Assembly: GCF_000686805.1 (NCBI RefSeq)
Contig: NZ_JMLP01000016.1
Coordinates: forward strand, 62,001-126,000
DNA from: Bacillus sp. UNC41MFS5
Lineage (GTDB): Bacteria; Bacillota; Bacilli; Bacillales_B; DSM-18226
Direction: 5' to 3'
Length of the DNA stretch: 64,000 nucleotides
Below, piece after piece: positions 35,354-44,495 of this stretch. Every line of letters begins with the position of its first letter. The first letter of the stretch is position 1. Below the pieces are notes generated by a model that was given only the letters and a program-made list of their open reading frames with translations, was not told where the DNA came from and did not search any database. The position numbers and the translations under genes are program-made.

Positions 35354-36853
35354 ATGAAATACGTAATTGGTGTTGACCTTGGAACGAGTGCCGTAAAGAT
35401 ATTACTTGTCAATCAACATGGTGAAGTTTGCAAAGAAGTGTCTAAATCATATCCTCTCATTATTGAAAAATCAGGCTATAGTGAACAAGACCCGGAAGAA
35501 TGGGTAGAAAAGACCTCGGCTGGATTAGCGGAACTCATTGAACAATTCGATGGAGACGTAAACGATATCGAGGGCATCTCTTTCTCTGGGCAGATGCATG
35601 GCCTTGTTTTATTAGATGAAAAAAACCAAGTACTTAGAAATGCGATTCTGTGGAATGACACAAGGACGAGTAAACAATGCCAGGAGATTTACGACGTTGT
35701 TGGCAGTCAGCGTTTATTAGAAGTAACGAAGAACCCTGCACTTGAGGGCTTTACTTTACCTAAAATCCTCTGGGTAAAAGAAAACGAACCTGAAGTTTTT
35801 GAACGGGCCAGCGTATTCTTGCTTCCAAAGGATTATTTGCGCTATCGGTTAACAGGAAATATCCAAATGGAGTACTCTGATGCGGCTGGAACCTTACTAT
35901 TAAATGTAGCAAAGCGCGAATGGAGTCATGAAATAATAGAAGCTTTTGGTATATCAGCTGAATTCTGTCCTCCTCTGGTAGAATCTCATGCATTTGTGGG
36001 TACTGTTAATGCTGAATTTGCCCAAGAAACGGGATTGTCTGAAGCTGTAAAAGTGTTCGCGGGTGGAGCGGATAATGCTTGCGGGGCAATTGGTTCAGGG
36101 ATTTTAACAGAAGGAAAAACCTTATGCAGTATCGGTACTTCTGGCGTTGTTCTTTCCTATGAAGAACGAAATGACCTCGATTTTGAGGGAAAGGTTCATT
36201 ATTTTAATCACGGTGAAGAGAATGCTTATTATACGATGGGAGTAACGCTCGCAGCCGGCTATAGTTTAAGCTGGTTTAAAGATACATTTGCTAAGGAAGA
36301 GGCATTTGAACAGTTATTAGCAGGTGTGGATGAAGTACCGGCAGGAAGCAACGGTTTATTATTTACACCTTATATAGTAGGGGAAAGAACACCGCATGCG
36401 GATTCAACGATTCGCGGCAGTTTTATTGGGGTCGATGCTTCCCATGAGCGTAAGCACTTTGCCCGTGCAGTGCTCGAAGGAATTACCTTCTCCTTACATG
36501 AATCGATTGAGATTTTTAGAAGCAACGGTAAGACGATTGATTCCATTATCTCTATTGGCGGCGGAGCGAAAAACGACACATGGCTGCAAATGCAGGCAGA
36601 TATTTTTAACGCAAAAATTGAAAAGCTTACAAGCGAGCAAGGTCCTGGAATGGGTGCAGCGATGTTAGCTGCTTACGGCTGCGGCTGGTATCCGTCCCTA
36701 AAAGAATGTGCGCAAGAATTTATTCAAACTTCAAAAACCTATAATCCGATTCAGGAAAATGTGGAAGCATATAAAAAGCTATTTACAATTTATCAACAAG
36801 TTTATCCACAAACAAAGGAATTAAATGAGCAATTAAGAGAGTTTAGAAAGTAA
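35354..36853 (+). CDS. xylB: Xylulokinase
   Basis: 499 aa FGGY-family kinase phosphorylating D-xylulose. N-terminal phosphate motif GVDLGTSAVKILLV, GISFSGQMHGLVLLD, LWNDTRT, GGADNACGAIGSG, IGTSGVV and SIGGGAKNDTWLQMQADIF are all typical. ATG 35354 lies 8 bases from AAAGGA; the earlier ATG at 35345 overlaps that site and is rejected. It completes the isomerase route to the pentose phosphate pathway. Confidence 0.96.
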   Translation: MKYVIGVDLGTSAVKILLVNQHGEVCKEVSKSYPLIIEKSGYSEQDPEEWVEKTSAGLAELIEQFDGDVNDIEGISFSGQMHGLVLLDEKNQVLRNAILWNDTRTSKQCQEIYDVVGSQRLLEVTKNPALEGFTLPKILWVKENEPEVFERASVFLLPKDYLRYRLTGNIQMEYSDAAGTLLLNVAKREWSHEIIEAFGISAEFCPPLVESHAFVGTVNAEFAQETGLSEAVKVFAGGADNACGAIGSGILTEGKTLCSIGTSGVVLSYEERNDLDFEGKVHYFNHGEENAYYTMGVTLAAGYSLSWFKDTFAKEEAFEQLLAGVDEVPAGSNGLLFTPYIVGERTPHADSTIRGSFIGVDASHERKHFARAVLEGITFSLHESIEIFRSNGKTIDSIISIGGGAKNDTWLQMQADIFNAKIEKLTSEQGPGMGAAMLAAYGCGWYPSLKECAQEFIQTSKTYNPIQENVEAYKKLFTIYQQVYPQTKELNEQLREFRK

Positions 36854-36855
36854 CG

Positions 36856-36884
36856 GAGAGCTGGCCTAGGTCAGCTCTCTTTGT
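36856..36884 (+). terminator. Hairpin between xylB and the aldo/keto reductase gene
   Basis: GAGAGCTG and CAGCTCTC with an 8-base loop, followed only by TTTG. Likely an incomplete terminator. Confidence 0.5.
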
Positions 36885-36901
36885 AAAGGAGTGATTATAA
36901 A

Positions 36902-37885
36902 ATGAATTATCGTGAACTAGGTAATACAGGAATCATGATCAGTGAGGTTAGTTTTGGCACATGGGCAATCGGTGGTGCTTGGGGGAAAACCAATGACACT
37001 GATGCACTGAAATCTTTGGAATATGCCATTGACCAGGGTGTTAATTTTTTTGATACGGCCGATGTATATGGGGATGGTCATAGTGAAGAGTTACTGGCAA
37101 AAGCCACTAAAGGCAGGGAAGACCAGATTTATGTCGCAACAAAGTTCTGCCGGCAGGGCGATATTTATGATCCAAAAAATTATAGCAATGAAAAAGTTAG
37201 CGCCTATTGTGAAGACAGCCTTCGCCGTTTGAATAGAGAGGCGATTGATTTGTATCAAATTCATTGCCCGGCAACGGAGATTTTGAAGGATGGCAGTGTT
37301 TTTGAAGTACTGGATCGGCTGAAGCAGGAAGGAAAAATCCGTCATTATGGAGTTAGTGTGGAAACCGTTGAAGAAGGTCTTATTTGTTTGGAATATCCAA
37401 ATGTGAAGAGCCTGCAAATCATCTTTAATATGTTCCGCCAAAAGCCATTAGAGAAATTAATCCCGGAGGCTTATCAAAAAGGGGCAGGGCTTCTAGTAAG
37501 ATTACCGCTTGCCAGTGGCCTGCTCACTGGTAAGTTTACTCTCGAGCATATATTTGAAGCTGATGACCACCGCCGTTTTAATGAAAATGGAGAAGCTTTT
37601 AATGTAGGGGAAACCTTTGCTGGTCTTGGATTCCAGAAGGGTGTTGAATTAGCTGATCAATTAAAGTGGATTGCAGAAGGCCGGAAATCGATGGCGAGCG
37701 CAGCACTGCGCTGGATTTTGGACCAAAATGAGATTACTTGTATTATTCCTGGATTTAAAAATGTTAAACAGGTCGAGGACAATCTATCGGCATTGGTTAC
37801 TAAACCATTTTCAAATGAAGAAATGATTGAGATTCAACGATTCTATCAGGATAGAGTAAAGGATCATATTAGAGGTCCGTATTAA
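36902..37885 (+). CDS. Aldo/keto reductase
   Basis: 327 aa NADPH-dependent oxidoreductase, AKR TIM barrel. Tetrad: Asp and Tyr in FFDTADVYGDGHSEELL, Lys in VATKFC and His in LYQIHCP. The C-terminal IPGFKNVKQVEDNL is the NADP-binding part. It is intact, unlike the AKR remnant at 28911. It lies behind xylB with GGAGTGATTATAA before the ATG. It may reduce xylose or a related aldehyde, or glycolaldehyde from the xylonate route; the substrate is not proven. Confidence 0.88.
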   Translation: MNYRELGNTGIMISEVSFGTWAIGGAWGKTNDTDALKSLEYAIDQGVNFFDTADVYGDGHSEELLAKATKGREDQIYVATKFCRQGDIYDPKNYSNEKVSAYCEDSLRRLNREAIDLYQIHCPATEILKDGSVFEVLDRLKQEGKIRHYGVSVETVEEGLICLEYPNVKSLQIIFNMFRQKPLEKLIPEAYQKGAGLLVRLPLASGLLTGKFTLEHIFEADDHRRFNENGEAFNVGETFAGLGFQKGVELADQLKWIAEGRKSMASAALRWILDQNEITCIIPGFKNVKQVEDNLSALVTKPFSNEEMIEIQRFYQDRVKDHIRGPY

Positions 37886-37898
37886 GGGGGTGTTCATT

Positions 37899-38501
37899 AT
37901 GATTAACGAAGTTCCTACATCGCATAAGGCAGTGGCGATTACGTTTGATGATGGGCCCAATCCCACCTATACACCCCAAGTATTAGAGATTTTTTCGGAG
38001 GCAGTTGGAAAAGCTACCTTCTTTATGATTGGTGAGCAAATGAAGAAATATCCTGAGGTGGTAAAACAAGTGGCTGCCCTAGGACATGAAATCGGCAATC
38101 ATACGTTTACTCACCCGAAATTATCTCAATTAAGTAACAGCGAATGTTTAGAAGAAATCGAACAAAATGAGAAATTAATAGAGGAACTGACCGGACAAAA
38201 CCCTGTTGTCTTTCGTCCTCCTTATCTCGATTATAATCAGGGCACGGTTTCATTACTCCAGCAAAAGGGATATCCGATGATTGGTGCACTGAATTTAGAG
38301 GCTCAGGACTGGGAACAGCCCGGGGCAAGGCATATCCTCGAAAAATCAAGAGACGTGATAAAAAATGGCAGTATATTAATTTTTCATGATGGTTATGGGG
38401 ACCGTTCACAAACGATAGAAGCGGTTCGAAAGCTAGTTTCTGAGATAACATCACAAGGCTATCAACTTGTAACGGTGAGCGAACTATTAAAATTAGCATA
38501 A
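37899..38501 (+). CDS. Polysaccharide deacetylase (CE4 / NodB domain), no signal peptide
   Basis: 200 aa. The NodB motifs are all visible: AITFDDGPNPTYTP (metal Asp), HEIGNHTFTHPKL (His-x3-His), FRPPYLDYN and SILIFHDGYGDRSQT. ATG 37899 follows AAGGGGGTGTTC; the GTG at 37890 lies within that site. Almost all CE4 enzymes are secreted, but this one starts directly with the catalytic domain, so it probably removes acetyl groups from imported acetyl-xylo-oligosaccharides in the cytoplasm. It lies 13 bases behind the AKR gene. Confidence 0.88.
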   Translation: MINEVPTSHKAVAITFDDGPNPTYTPQVLEIFSEAVGKATFFMIGEQMKKYPEVVKQVAALGHEIGNHTFTHPKLSQLSNSECLEEIEQNEKLIEELTGQNPVVFRPPYLDYNQGTVSLLQQKGYPMIGALNLEAQDWEQPGARHILEKSRDVIKNGSILIFHDGYGDRSQTIEAVRKLVSEITSQGYQLVTVSELLKLA

Positions 38502-38502
38502 A

Positions 38503-38537
38503 AAGAGGAAGCACAATAAGAGTTTGTGCTTCCTTTT
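38503..38537. terminator. Bidirectional terminator between the deacetylase and the YesL-like gene
   Basis: AGGAAGCACAA, a 7-base loop and TTGTGCTTCCTTTT. A-run upstream, T-run downstream. Confidence 0.8.
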
Positions 38538-38570
38538 GCTACTCCAGTTTCACGAGTAATTCTATGAGTG

Positions 38571-39185
38571 TTAAGCGGCTGCCTGCCCTTGTTTCTTTTC
38601 GATTTTTTGAAAGGCTAGATAACAGGATGCCATGATGATTCCCGCCGTCATGCTCCCGCCAAAGATAAACAATAGTGCCGGTATAAACCTCATGACAAAA
38701 ATCGCAGCGATAAACCCAATAATCATCATCATATTGGGAACCGGATTCACTAACATGATGAAGAAAGCGTTTTTAAATAACTGGATAAATTTCACTTCAT
38801 AGTGAACGTAAACAGGGAATATATACAAAACCGTCATGATCATTGCAAAAATAATGAAGTATAAAGGTATTTGAAGGCTTGTATCGATCTTGATATAGTT
38901 CAGGTCAATATAAATAATACACGCTAATAAAGCGAGAACCAGTCCTAATCCATTACTTCTAAGAAACTCTTTTTTATAGGTGCCCCAAAAGGTTTGAAAC
39001 ACAGGGATATCACTTTCACCCATGATCCATTTCCGTATAACCGTAAACATCGCCGTGGTTGCAGGGCTAATTCCAAACAACACGAGACCAAGGAGAGAGC
39101 AGCCAATCCATAATAAATTAACATAGGCAAATTTAGTGATCCACTCGGTAAGGGTATAAAGACCACTCATAGATAGCTTATTCAT
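38571..39185 (-). CDS. YesL family membrane protein (DUF624)
   Basis: 204 aa with about five transmembrane helices. It starts MNKLSMSGLYTLTEWITKFAYVNLLWI, the DUF624 opening, and has the GISPATTAMFTVIRKWIMGE motif. YesL genes habitually sit beside YesMN two-component systems and sugar ABC importers, as here, divergent from the yesM-like gene. ATG 39185 with AAGAAGGGGA upstream is used; the open frame reaches 39257. The role is probably accessory to transport or signalling. Confidence 0.86.
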   Translation of the reverse strand: MNKLSMSGLYTLTEWITKFAYVNLLWIGCSLLGLVLFGISPATTAMFTVIRKWIMGESDIPVFQTFWGTYKKEFLRSNGLGLVLALLACIIYIDLNYIKIDTSLQIPLYFIIFAMIMTVLYIFPVYVHYEVKFIQLFKNAFFIMLVNPVPNMMMIIGFIAAIFVMRFIPALLFIFGGSMTAGIIMASCYLAFQKIEKKQGQAAA

Positions 39186-39357
39186 AAAAAGTCCCCTTCT
39201 TATGGTGCTTAGTTTTATACAATTATAGACCATTGAAGCTATATTGAACATGACCAACTTTTAAAAAATTGACATATTTTTGATTTTTAAAAATAATATT
39301 ACAAAATTCGACAAATTGCTGTATTGTAGATAAAAACTATCCTAGAAGGGCGATAAT

Positions 39358-41136
39358 ATGTTCTCAAGATTACAAAAATGGAACACATTAAGAAATCAAA
39401 TACTCGTCGTATTTTTAGTCGTTATGCTAATTGTTTTATTGATTGTCGGACTGTTAACTTTTAATAAAGTGTCAACTTTGCTGAAAAATAATGCCGAAAA
39501 ACAAATTCAACAGACAGCAGTCGAGGCAAATGGAAGATTAGAATCTTTGTATAAACAAATTAACATGGCCTCGAAATTGGTCATGACGAATGATTCAATT
39601 CAAAGAATCTTAACAAAAGCGTATGGCGGATACCCTATTTCTTTTGCCGAGCGCCAGCAATTAAAGGGAATTGTGAATACCATACAAGCTAATACAGAGG
39701 GGATTTTTTCTTTTGAACTTTATACCAATACGATGAATCGTTTAATTCCATTAGACGATACAAATCTAGTCACTAGGATTGACGGAAAGTGGATTCAGCA
39801 GGCTGATAGCGCGAATGGACGACTGGTTTGGATCGGTGATGATCCGCGGAACTCAGATAATATCCTCGCATTGAGACGAGTGAATTTAATGGGGCGTGAC
39901 TACGCAAATGGAGGATACTTGCTCATCAGTATTTATCGAAATTATCTTCAGTTTGTGGACCTAGATGAAACTAATATTGAAAATCAGTATTCGATATTAT
40001 TAGATCAAAATTTAAAGCCAATCCTATCAAACTATAATAAGTCTCTCGAACCGATTATAAAGAATGAAGTCCCAACTCTTTCTTTGGACAACCAGGAGTA
40101 TATGATAACAAAACAAAGGTCTAATGAAACCGGGTGGACAATGGTCATCTTAACCCCTGTTAAGGCTCTTACAAAAGGAATTAGTGTATTACGTTCGGGA
40201 TTTATTATATCTGGGATTATTGGCTTCATTATCTTTTTAATTAGTTCACTCTTTCTATCGACTTTTATTACAAGACCGATTATTAAATTAACAAAAACGA
40301 TGCAGCAGGCAAGCGCAGGCTCATTAACAATGAACCCCAGTGTAACCACTGTCAATGAAATCAATGAATTAAATAGTACCTATAACCAACTGGTTAAAGA
40401 AACCAATCATCTGATTAAAATGGTGTATCAAAAGGAAATTACCCGAAGCCGTAGTGAATTAAAAGCATTGCAAGCACAAATTAATCCCCATTTTCTGTTT
40501 AATACATTGGACGCTCTTAAGTGGACGCTAGAGGATAAAGATGAGGAAGAACTGGCAGAGTTTGTCGTTGCCATGTCAAATTTATTCCGTTATACGATAA
40601 CCAAGCAAAACGATGGAGATTGGGTTTCTATAAAGGATGAAATCCAGCATATTGAAAACTATATGGAGATTATGAAGATGCGTTTCGGTGAGCACTTAAA
40701 ATGGAAGTTAAACATGCCGCTTGAAACAGGGCACGTGAAAATTCCAAAACTGTTAATCCAGCCATTAGTCGAAAATGCGGTTCTCCATGGAGCAGGGAAT
40801 ACAATGAAGCCATGTACGATATCGGTTACAATCCAGCCAACGGCGGATCAAGAGTACCTGCACATACTTATAGAGGATGACGGTCCAGGAATCCATCCAG
40901 AAAAATTAGATTCGATTAAACAGGCTATTCAATCAGGCGGGATCATCTCTAAAAGCGGTAATGGAATGGCAATCTCCAATGTACACAAACGTTTAGAATT
41001 ATACTATCCTGATCGTCTAAGAAGCGGACTTACCATTATGAGTAAAGTAAACATTGGCACAACGGTTTCATTTGTCATACCGGTAAAGGGGGAGGAAAAC
41101 CATGTTGAAGACAAAGACAATTTTGATCGTAGATGA
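39358..41136 (+). CDS. Sensor histidine kinase, YesM type
   Basis: 592 aa. Transmembrane helix at 17-38, a Cache-like extracellular sensor at 40-275, a second helix at 278-305, HAMP (FITRPIIKLTKTMQ) and the His_kinase/HATPase pair. The phospho-acceptor lies in LQAQINPHFLFNTLDALKW and the ATP-binding block in LIQPLVENAVLHG with the DDGPGI box. Such kinases sense extracellular oligosaccharides with the help of a binding protein. Ribosome-binding site AGAAGGG. It overlaps the response regulator gene by 35 bases, so they are coupled. Confidence 0.9.
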   Translation: MFSRLQKWNTLRNQILVVFLVVMLIVLLIVGLLTFNKVSTLLKNNAEKQIQQTAVEANGRLESLYKQINMASKLVMTNDSIQRILTKAYGGYPISFAERQQLKGIVNTIQANTEGIFSFELYTNTMNRLIPLDDTNLVTRIDGKWIQQADSANGRLVWIGDDPRNSDNILALRRVNLMGRDYANGGYLLISIYRNYLQFVDLDETNIENQYSILLDQNLKPILSNYNKSLEPIIKNEVPTLSLDNQEYMITKQRSNETGWTMVILTPVKALTKGISVLRSGFIISGIIGFIIFLISSLFLSTFITRPIIKLTKTMQQASAGSLTMNPSVTTVNEINELNSTYNQLVKETNHLIKMVYQKEITRSRSELKALQAQINPHFLFNTLDALKWTLEDKDEEELAEFVVAMSNLFRYTITKQNDGDWVSIKDEIQHIENYMEIMKMRFGEHLKWKLNMPLETGHVKIPKLLIQPLVENAVLHGAGNTMKPCTISVTIQPTADQEYLHILIEDDGPGIHPEKLDSIKQAIQSGGIISKSGNGMAISNVHKRLELYYPDRLRSGLTIMSKVNIGTTVSFVIPVKGEENHVEDKDNFDRR

Positions 41137-41893
41137 TGAACCAAGAACACGCCAAGGGCTCAAGAAAACATTAGATACTTGGGCAAATGGGCAATATCAA
41201 ATAAAGATAGCTTCGAATGGAGAAGAAGCTATTGAACTGATGAAGCAACAACAAAAAGTGCATATCCTCATCACAGACATCCATATGCCAGAAATAACGG
41301 GTTTACAATTATTAAAGATCGCCAAAGAACAAAATATATCCCCTGTCATCATTGTGATTTCGGCATATTCTGAGTTTGAATATGCCCAGGAAGCCCTTCG
41401 ATTAGGTGTTATTAATTATTTACTAAAACCCATTAGTAAAAAAGCGTTAATAGAGGCTGTGGAGGAAGCGGTTCAAACGGTGGAGAAAAAAGAACGGGCT
41501 GGATTGATCGAGAAAGTGGTGGATACGAAACTCGTTGATGCCAATACCCATAATCCTTCTAACCGTGAGCCGGTTAGGGAAGCGATGGATTATATCAACA
41601 ACCATTTAAAAAATGAGTTATCCCAAAAGGAAGTAGCTGATCATGTTCATTTAAATCCAAGTTATTTAAGTGTCCTATTTAAAGAACATGTCAAATTAAC
41701 CTTCAGTGAATATGTAACCCGACGGAGAATCCAGCGTGCGAAGGAATTATTGGTATCTACTAATCTTCCCATTAACGATATTGCAGAAGAATCCGGCTAT
41801 AAAACGGCTAAATATTTTATTAAGATCTTTAAAGAACTAGAGGGAATGACACCAAGCGCATACCGAAAGGACAATAATGAAAGGGTTTTCTAA
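41102..41893 (+). CDS. Response regulator with AraC-type output, YesN type
   Basis: 263 aa. REC domain 1-125 with acidic pocket Asp11/Asp12, phospho-acceptor Asp59 (ITDIHMPEITG) and conserved Lys in YLLKPIS. Two AraC helix-turn-helix motifs lie in 160-263 (SQKEVADHVHLNPSYLSVLFKEH and PINDIAEESGYKTAKYFIKIFKELEGMTPSAYR). It lacks the long linker seen in many YesN proteins and is therefore short. Expected to activate the ABC importer genes directly downstream. Confidence 0.9.
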   Translation: MLKTKTILIVDDEPRTRQGLKKTLDTWANGQYQIKIASNGEEAIELMKQQQKVHILITDIHMPEITGLQLLKIAKEQNISPVIIVISAYSEFEYAQEALRLGVINYLLKPISKKALIEAVEEAVQTVEKKERAGLIEKVVDTKLVDANTHNPSNREPVREAMDYINNHLKNELSQKEVADHVHLNPSYLSVLFKEHVKLTFSEYVTRRRIQRAKELLVSTNLPINDIAEESGYKTAKYFIKIFKELEGMTPSAYRKDNNERVF

Positions 41894-41998
41894 AAATAGT
41901 AGTATTTTTCCTAATCGTTGTGACCTATTTTTCAGAACTGTCTGAATGTAGACTATAAATGTAAGTAATATCTAGAAAAGGTCATAGGGGGAATCACA

Positions 41999-43318
41999 TT
42001 GTTAAAAAAGAAAACGGTTGCAATATTTATGTCTGTAATCATGCTTGTCTCTCTAGTGCTTGCGGGTTGCTCTTCCTCAAGTTCATCTGAGGAAAGCAGT
42101 TCAGATGGTAAAAAAGTTATCAAATTCATGCATTTATGGCCGGAAGGCAGCTCCAATGCTCAGTTCTCCATTGTAAAAGACATCATTAGTGAATACGAAA
42201 AAGATCATAATGTAAAAATTGAAACGGAAATTTTAAATCCTGATCAATACAGAGAAAAGCTTAAGGTCTTAGCATCATCCAATGAACTTCCTGATATTGG
42301 CATGACATGGTCAGATGGATTCATAAAGCCTTATGTAGAAGGTAACATGTTAGCTCCACTAGATGATATCGTTGAGGGAGATGCAGATCTTAAAGATGCG
42401 TTTATCCCTGGTGTAAAAGAATCGTATGCAGTGGATGGAAAAACATATGGCCTCCCACTAGAATTAAATATTTCCTACGTGTTCTACAACAAAGAAATTT
42501 TCAAGAAATTTAATCTTGAGGTTCCAAAGACTTTCTCCGAGTATAAAAATGTTGTAAAAACCTTAGCAGATAATGGCGTTATTCCTGCGACAGTAGGTGC
42601 AAAAGACGGCTGGCCGGCATCATTCTGGTTTATGTATCTAGCAGATCGGATTGGCGGGCCGACTATTTTAACAGATGTTATTAAAGGTAAAACAAAAATG
42701 GATGATCCAGCTATTGTAAAAGCAGCCGAAGAGGTACAAAACCTTGTTGATATGGGCGGATTTGTTAAAGGCGCGAGCGCATTATCAAATGACGATGCAA
42801 AAGGTTATTTCATGAACGAACAAGCAGCGATGTTCTTAACGGCTACTTGGGAGCTACCAAACTACACAACAAGCCCAGATGTTAAGCAAGAATTTAAAGA
42901 TAAGATTGGCTATTTCAAGTTCCCAACTTATGAAGGCGGAAAAGGGACAAGCATCAACAGCTACGTAGGCGGCCCTGGTGTTGGTTTATTCGTAGCGAAA
43001 GATTCTAAAGTTCAAAAGGAAGCAAAAGATTTTGTTGGCTATCTTGTGAAGAGATGGGGAGAAAAATCAGTGACAGATGCTGGCGTTATTCCTGCAACGA
43101 AAGTAGACACATCTAAGCTGGACCTTGCACCAATGTACATTGAAATCTTGAAAGATTTAGGTGAAGCATCAAACGTAACTACTTACTTTGATACTCAATC
43201 AAGCCCGGCTGTATCAGAATTACACCATGATTTAGTTACAGCTCTATTCGGAAAACAAGTGACTCCTAATGAGTTTGTCAAACAACATGCGGAAGAACTT
43301 GCTAAAGAGAAAAAGTAA
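41999..43318 (+). CDS. Sugar ABC transporter substrate-binding lipoprotein (YesO-like)
   Basis: 439 aa, solute-binding protein family 1. The lipobox LAGC (Cys24) is followed by a Ser-rich linker. The mature part has KVIKFMHLWPEG, ILNPDQYREKLKVLASSNELPDIGMTW and YGLPLELNISYVFYNKEIF. It presumably captures xylo-oligosaccharides for the two permeases. TTG start with AGGGGGAATCACA upstream. A strong terminator and a GC-rich inverted repeat separate it from the permeases, which probably keeps binding protein in excess. Confidence 0.9.
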   Translation: MLKKKTVAIFMSVIMLVSLVLAGCSSSSSSEESSSDGKKVIKFMHLWPEGSSNAQFSIVKDIISEYEKDHNVKIETEILNPDQYREKLKVLASSNELPDIGMTWSDGFIKPYVEGNMLAPLDDIVEGDADLKDAFIPGVKESYAVDGKTYGLPLELNISYVFYNKEIFKKFNLEVPKTFSEYKNVVKTLADNGVIPATVGAKDGWPASFWFMYLADRIGGPTILTDVIKGKTKMDDPAIVKAAEEVQNLVDMGGFVKGASALSNDDAKGYFMNEQAAMFLTATWELPNYTTSPDVKQEFKDKIGYFKFPTYEGGKGTSINSYVGGPGVGLFVAKDSKVQKEAKDFVGYLVKRWGEKSVTDAGVIPATKVDTSKLDLAPMYIEILKDLGEASNVTTYFDTQSSPAVSELHHDLVTALFGKQVTPNEFVKQHAEELAKEKK

Positions 43319-43342
43319 AATGACCTAATAGAATTTCAGGTG

Positions 43343-43375
43343 TAGAGGGCATACAATTTATGCCCTCTATCATTT
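43343..43375 (+). terminator. Terminator after the substrate-binding protein gene
   Basis: TAGAGGGCAT, a 7-base loop and ATGCCCTCTA, then TCATTTTAAC. It is inside the importer operon, so read-through must supply the permeases unless they have another promoter. Confidence 0.75.
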
Positions 43376-43386
43376 TAACTTCTTTT

Positions 43387-43582
43387 CAAAATGGCTGTGT
43401 TAAAGATGAATGTTGAATTGGCACTCTGTTGATTGGAGTGGAAGGCACGAAGACTCCTGCGGGAGTACGGGGCAGGGGAGACCCCACAGGCGCTAAAAGC
43501 GCCGAGGAGGCTCCCCGGCACGCCCGCGGAAAGCGAAGTGCCTGGAACGGAAATCAACAGACAAGTTTAACACAGCCTTTCA
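43387..43582. repeat. GC-rich inverted-repeat element of bacilli (about 190 bp)
   Basis: The ends are GGCTGTGTTAAA (43393-43404) and TTTAACACAGCC (43566-43577). Inside, GTTGATTGGAG and GGAACGGAAATCAAC form the next arms around a GC-rich core (ACTCCTGCGGGAGT; GGCGCTAAAAGCGCC). Base composition is far above the neighbours. It resembles a repeat that I know from many Bacillus genomes; it carries no gene. Confidence 0.85.
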
Positions 43583-43602
43583 AATAAGAAAGGAGTATTC
43601 AT

Positions 43603-44478
43603 ATGAGAAGTGTAATGTCAAACAAATGGGTAATAAGCCTTTACGTACTTCCTGCCTTAATTCTTATCCTGTTATTAATTTATATCCCAATTGTCTTAAC
43701 TGGATATTATGGTTTGATGGACTGGAACGGCATCGGCAAGATGAAGTTCATCGGTTTAGAAAATTACATTGAATTAACAAAGGACACAAAGTTTTGGCAA
43801 AGTGCATGGCATTCCCTATTACTCGGTCTTTTTTCAACTTTAAGCTTGGTTGGATATTTAATTTTATCCTTGATTTTAGCAAGTAAAATCAAAGGTGCAA
43901 ACTTTTTAAGAAAAATCTATTTAATCCCGATGTTATTATCTTCAGTAGCGATCGGACAGCTTTGGGCGAAGATTTTTGACCCAACGAACGGTATGCTTAA
44001 CAGATTGCTAGTGTTGGTTGGTGTTGAAAATCCTCCGCTTTGGCTAGCGGATTCTAATATCGTATTATTTGCGCTATTCTTTCCAATCGTTTGGCAATAT
44101 GCAGGTTTCTACATCATTATTTTCTACGCAGCGTTAAAAAATGTTCCTGAAGAACTGATCGAAGCGGCGAAAATAGATGGAGCGACGCCAATTCAAATTG
44201 CTTATAAAATTAAGGTTCCTCTTATTGCAGGCGTCATAAAAGTCATGGTTATCCTAGCCATTGTCGGTTCATTAAAATACTTTGACCTGATCTTCGTGTT
44301 AACCGGAGGAGGACCAAACGGTGCGAGTGAGGTTATGGCATCTTACATGTATACAGAAGCATTCAGTAAATATAACTTCGGTTACGGAAGTGCGATAGGA
44401 TTCGGCTTATTGATCATCTGTCTTGTGGCAACATGGCTAATTCAAAAATTACTTAATACAAAAGATGTTGACTATTAA
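43603..44478 (+). CDS. Sugar ABC transporter permease (YesP-like)
   Basis: 291 aa, six transmembrane helices, MalF-type. The EAA loop contacting the ATPase is EELIEAAKIDGATPIQIAYKIKVP. GAAAGGAGTATTCAT precedes the ATG. It pairs with the next permease, 17 bases away. No ATPase gene is present in the window; as in other bacilli a shared MsmX-type ATPase elsewhere is expected. Confidence 0.92.
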   Translation: MRSVMSNKWVISLYVLPALILILLLIYIPIVLTGYYGLMDWNGIGKMKFIGLENYIELTKDTKFWQSAWHSLLLGLFSTLSLVGYLILSLILASKIKGANFLRKIYLIPMLLSSVAIGQLWAKIFDPTNGMLNRLLVLVGVENPPLWLADSNIVLFALFFPIVWQYAGFYIIIFYAALKNVPEELIEAAKIDGATPIQIAYKIKVPLIAGVIKVMVILAIVGSLKYFDLIFVLTGGGPNGASEVMASYMYTEAFSKYNFGYGSAIGFGLLIICLVATWLIQKLLNTKDVDY

Positions 44479-44495
44479 AAAGGGGAGTGAAAAGG

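Noticed and set aside
38107..38514. 135-codon frame on the minus strand
   Set aside because: Antisense to the CE4 deacetylase, whose motifs are all intact.
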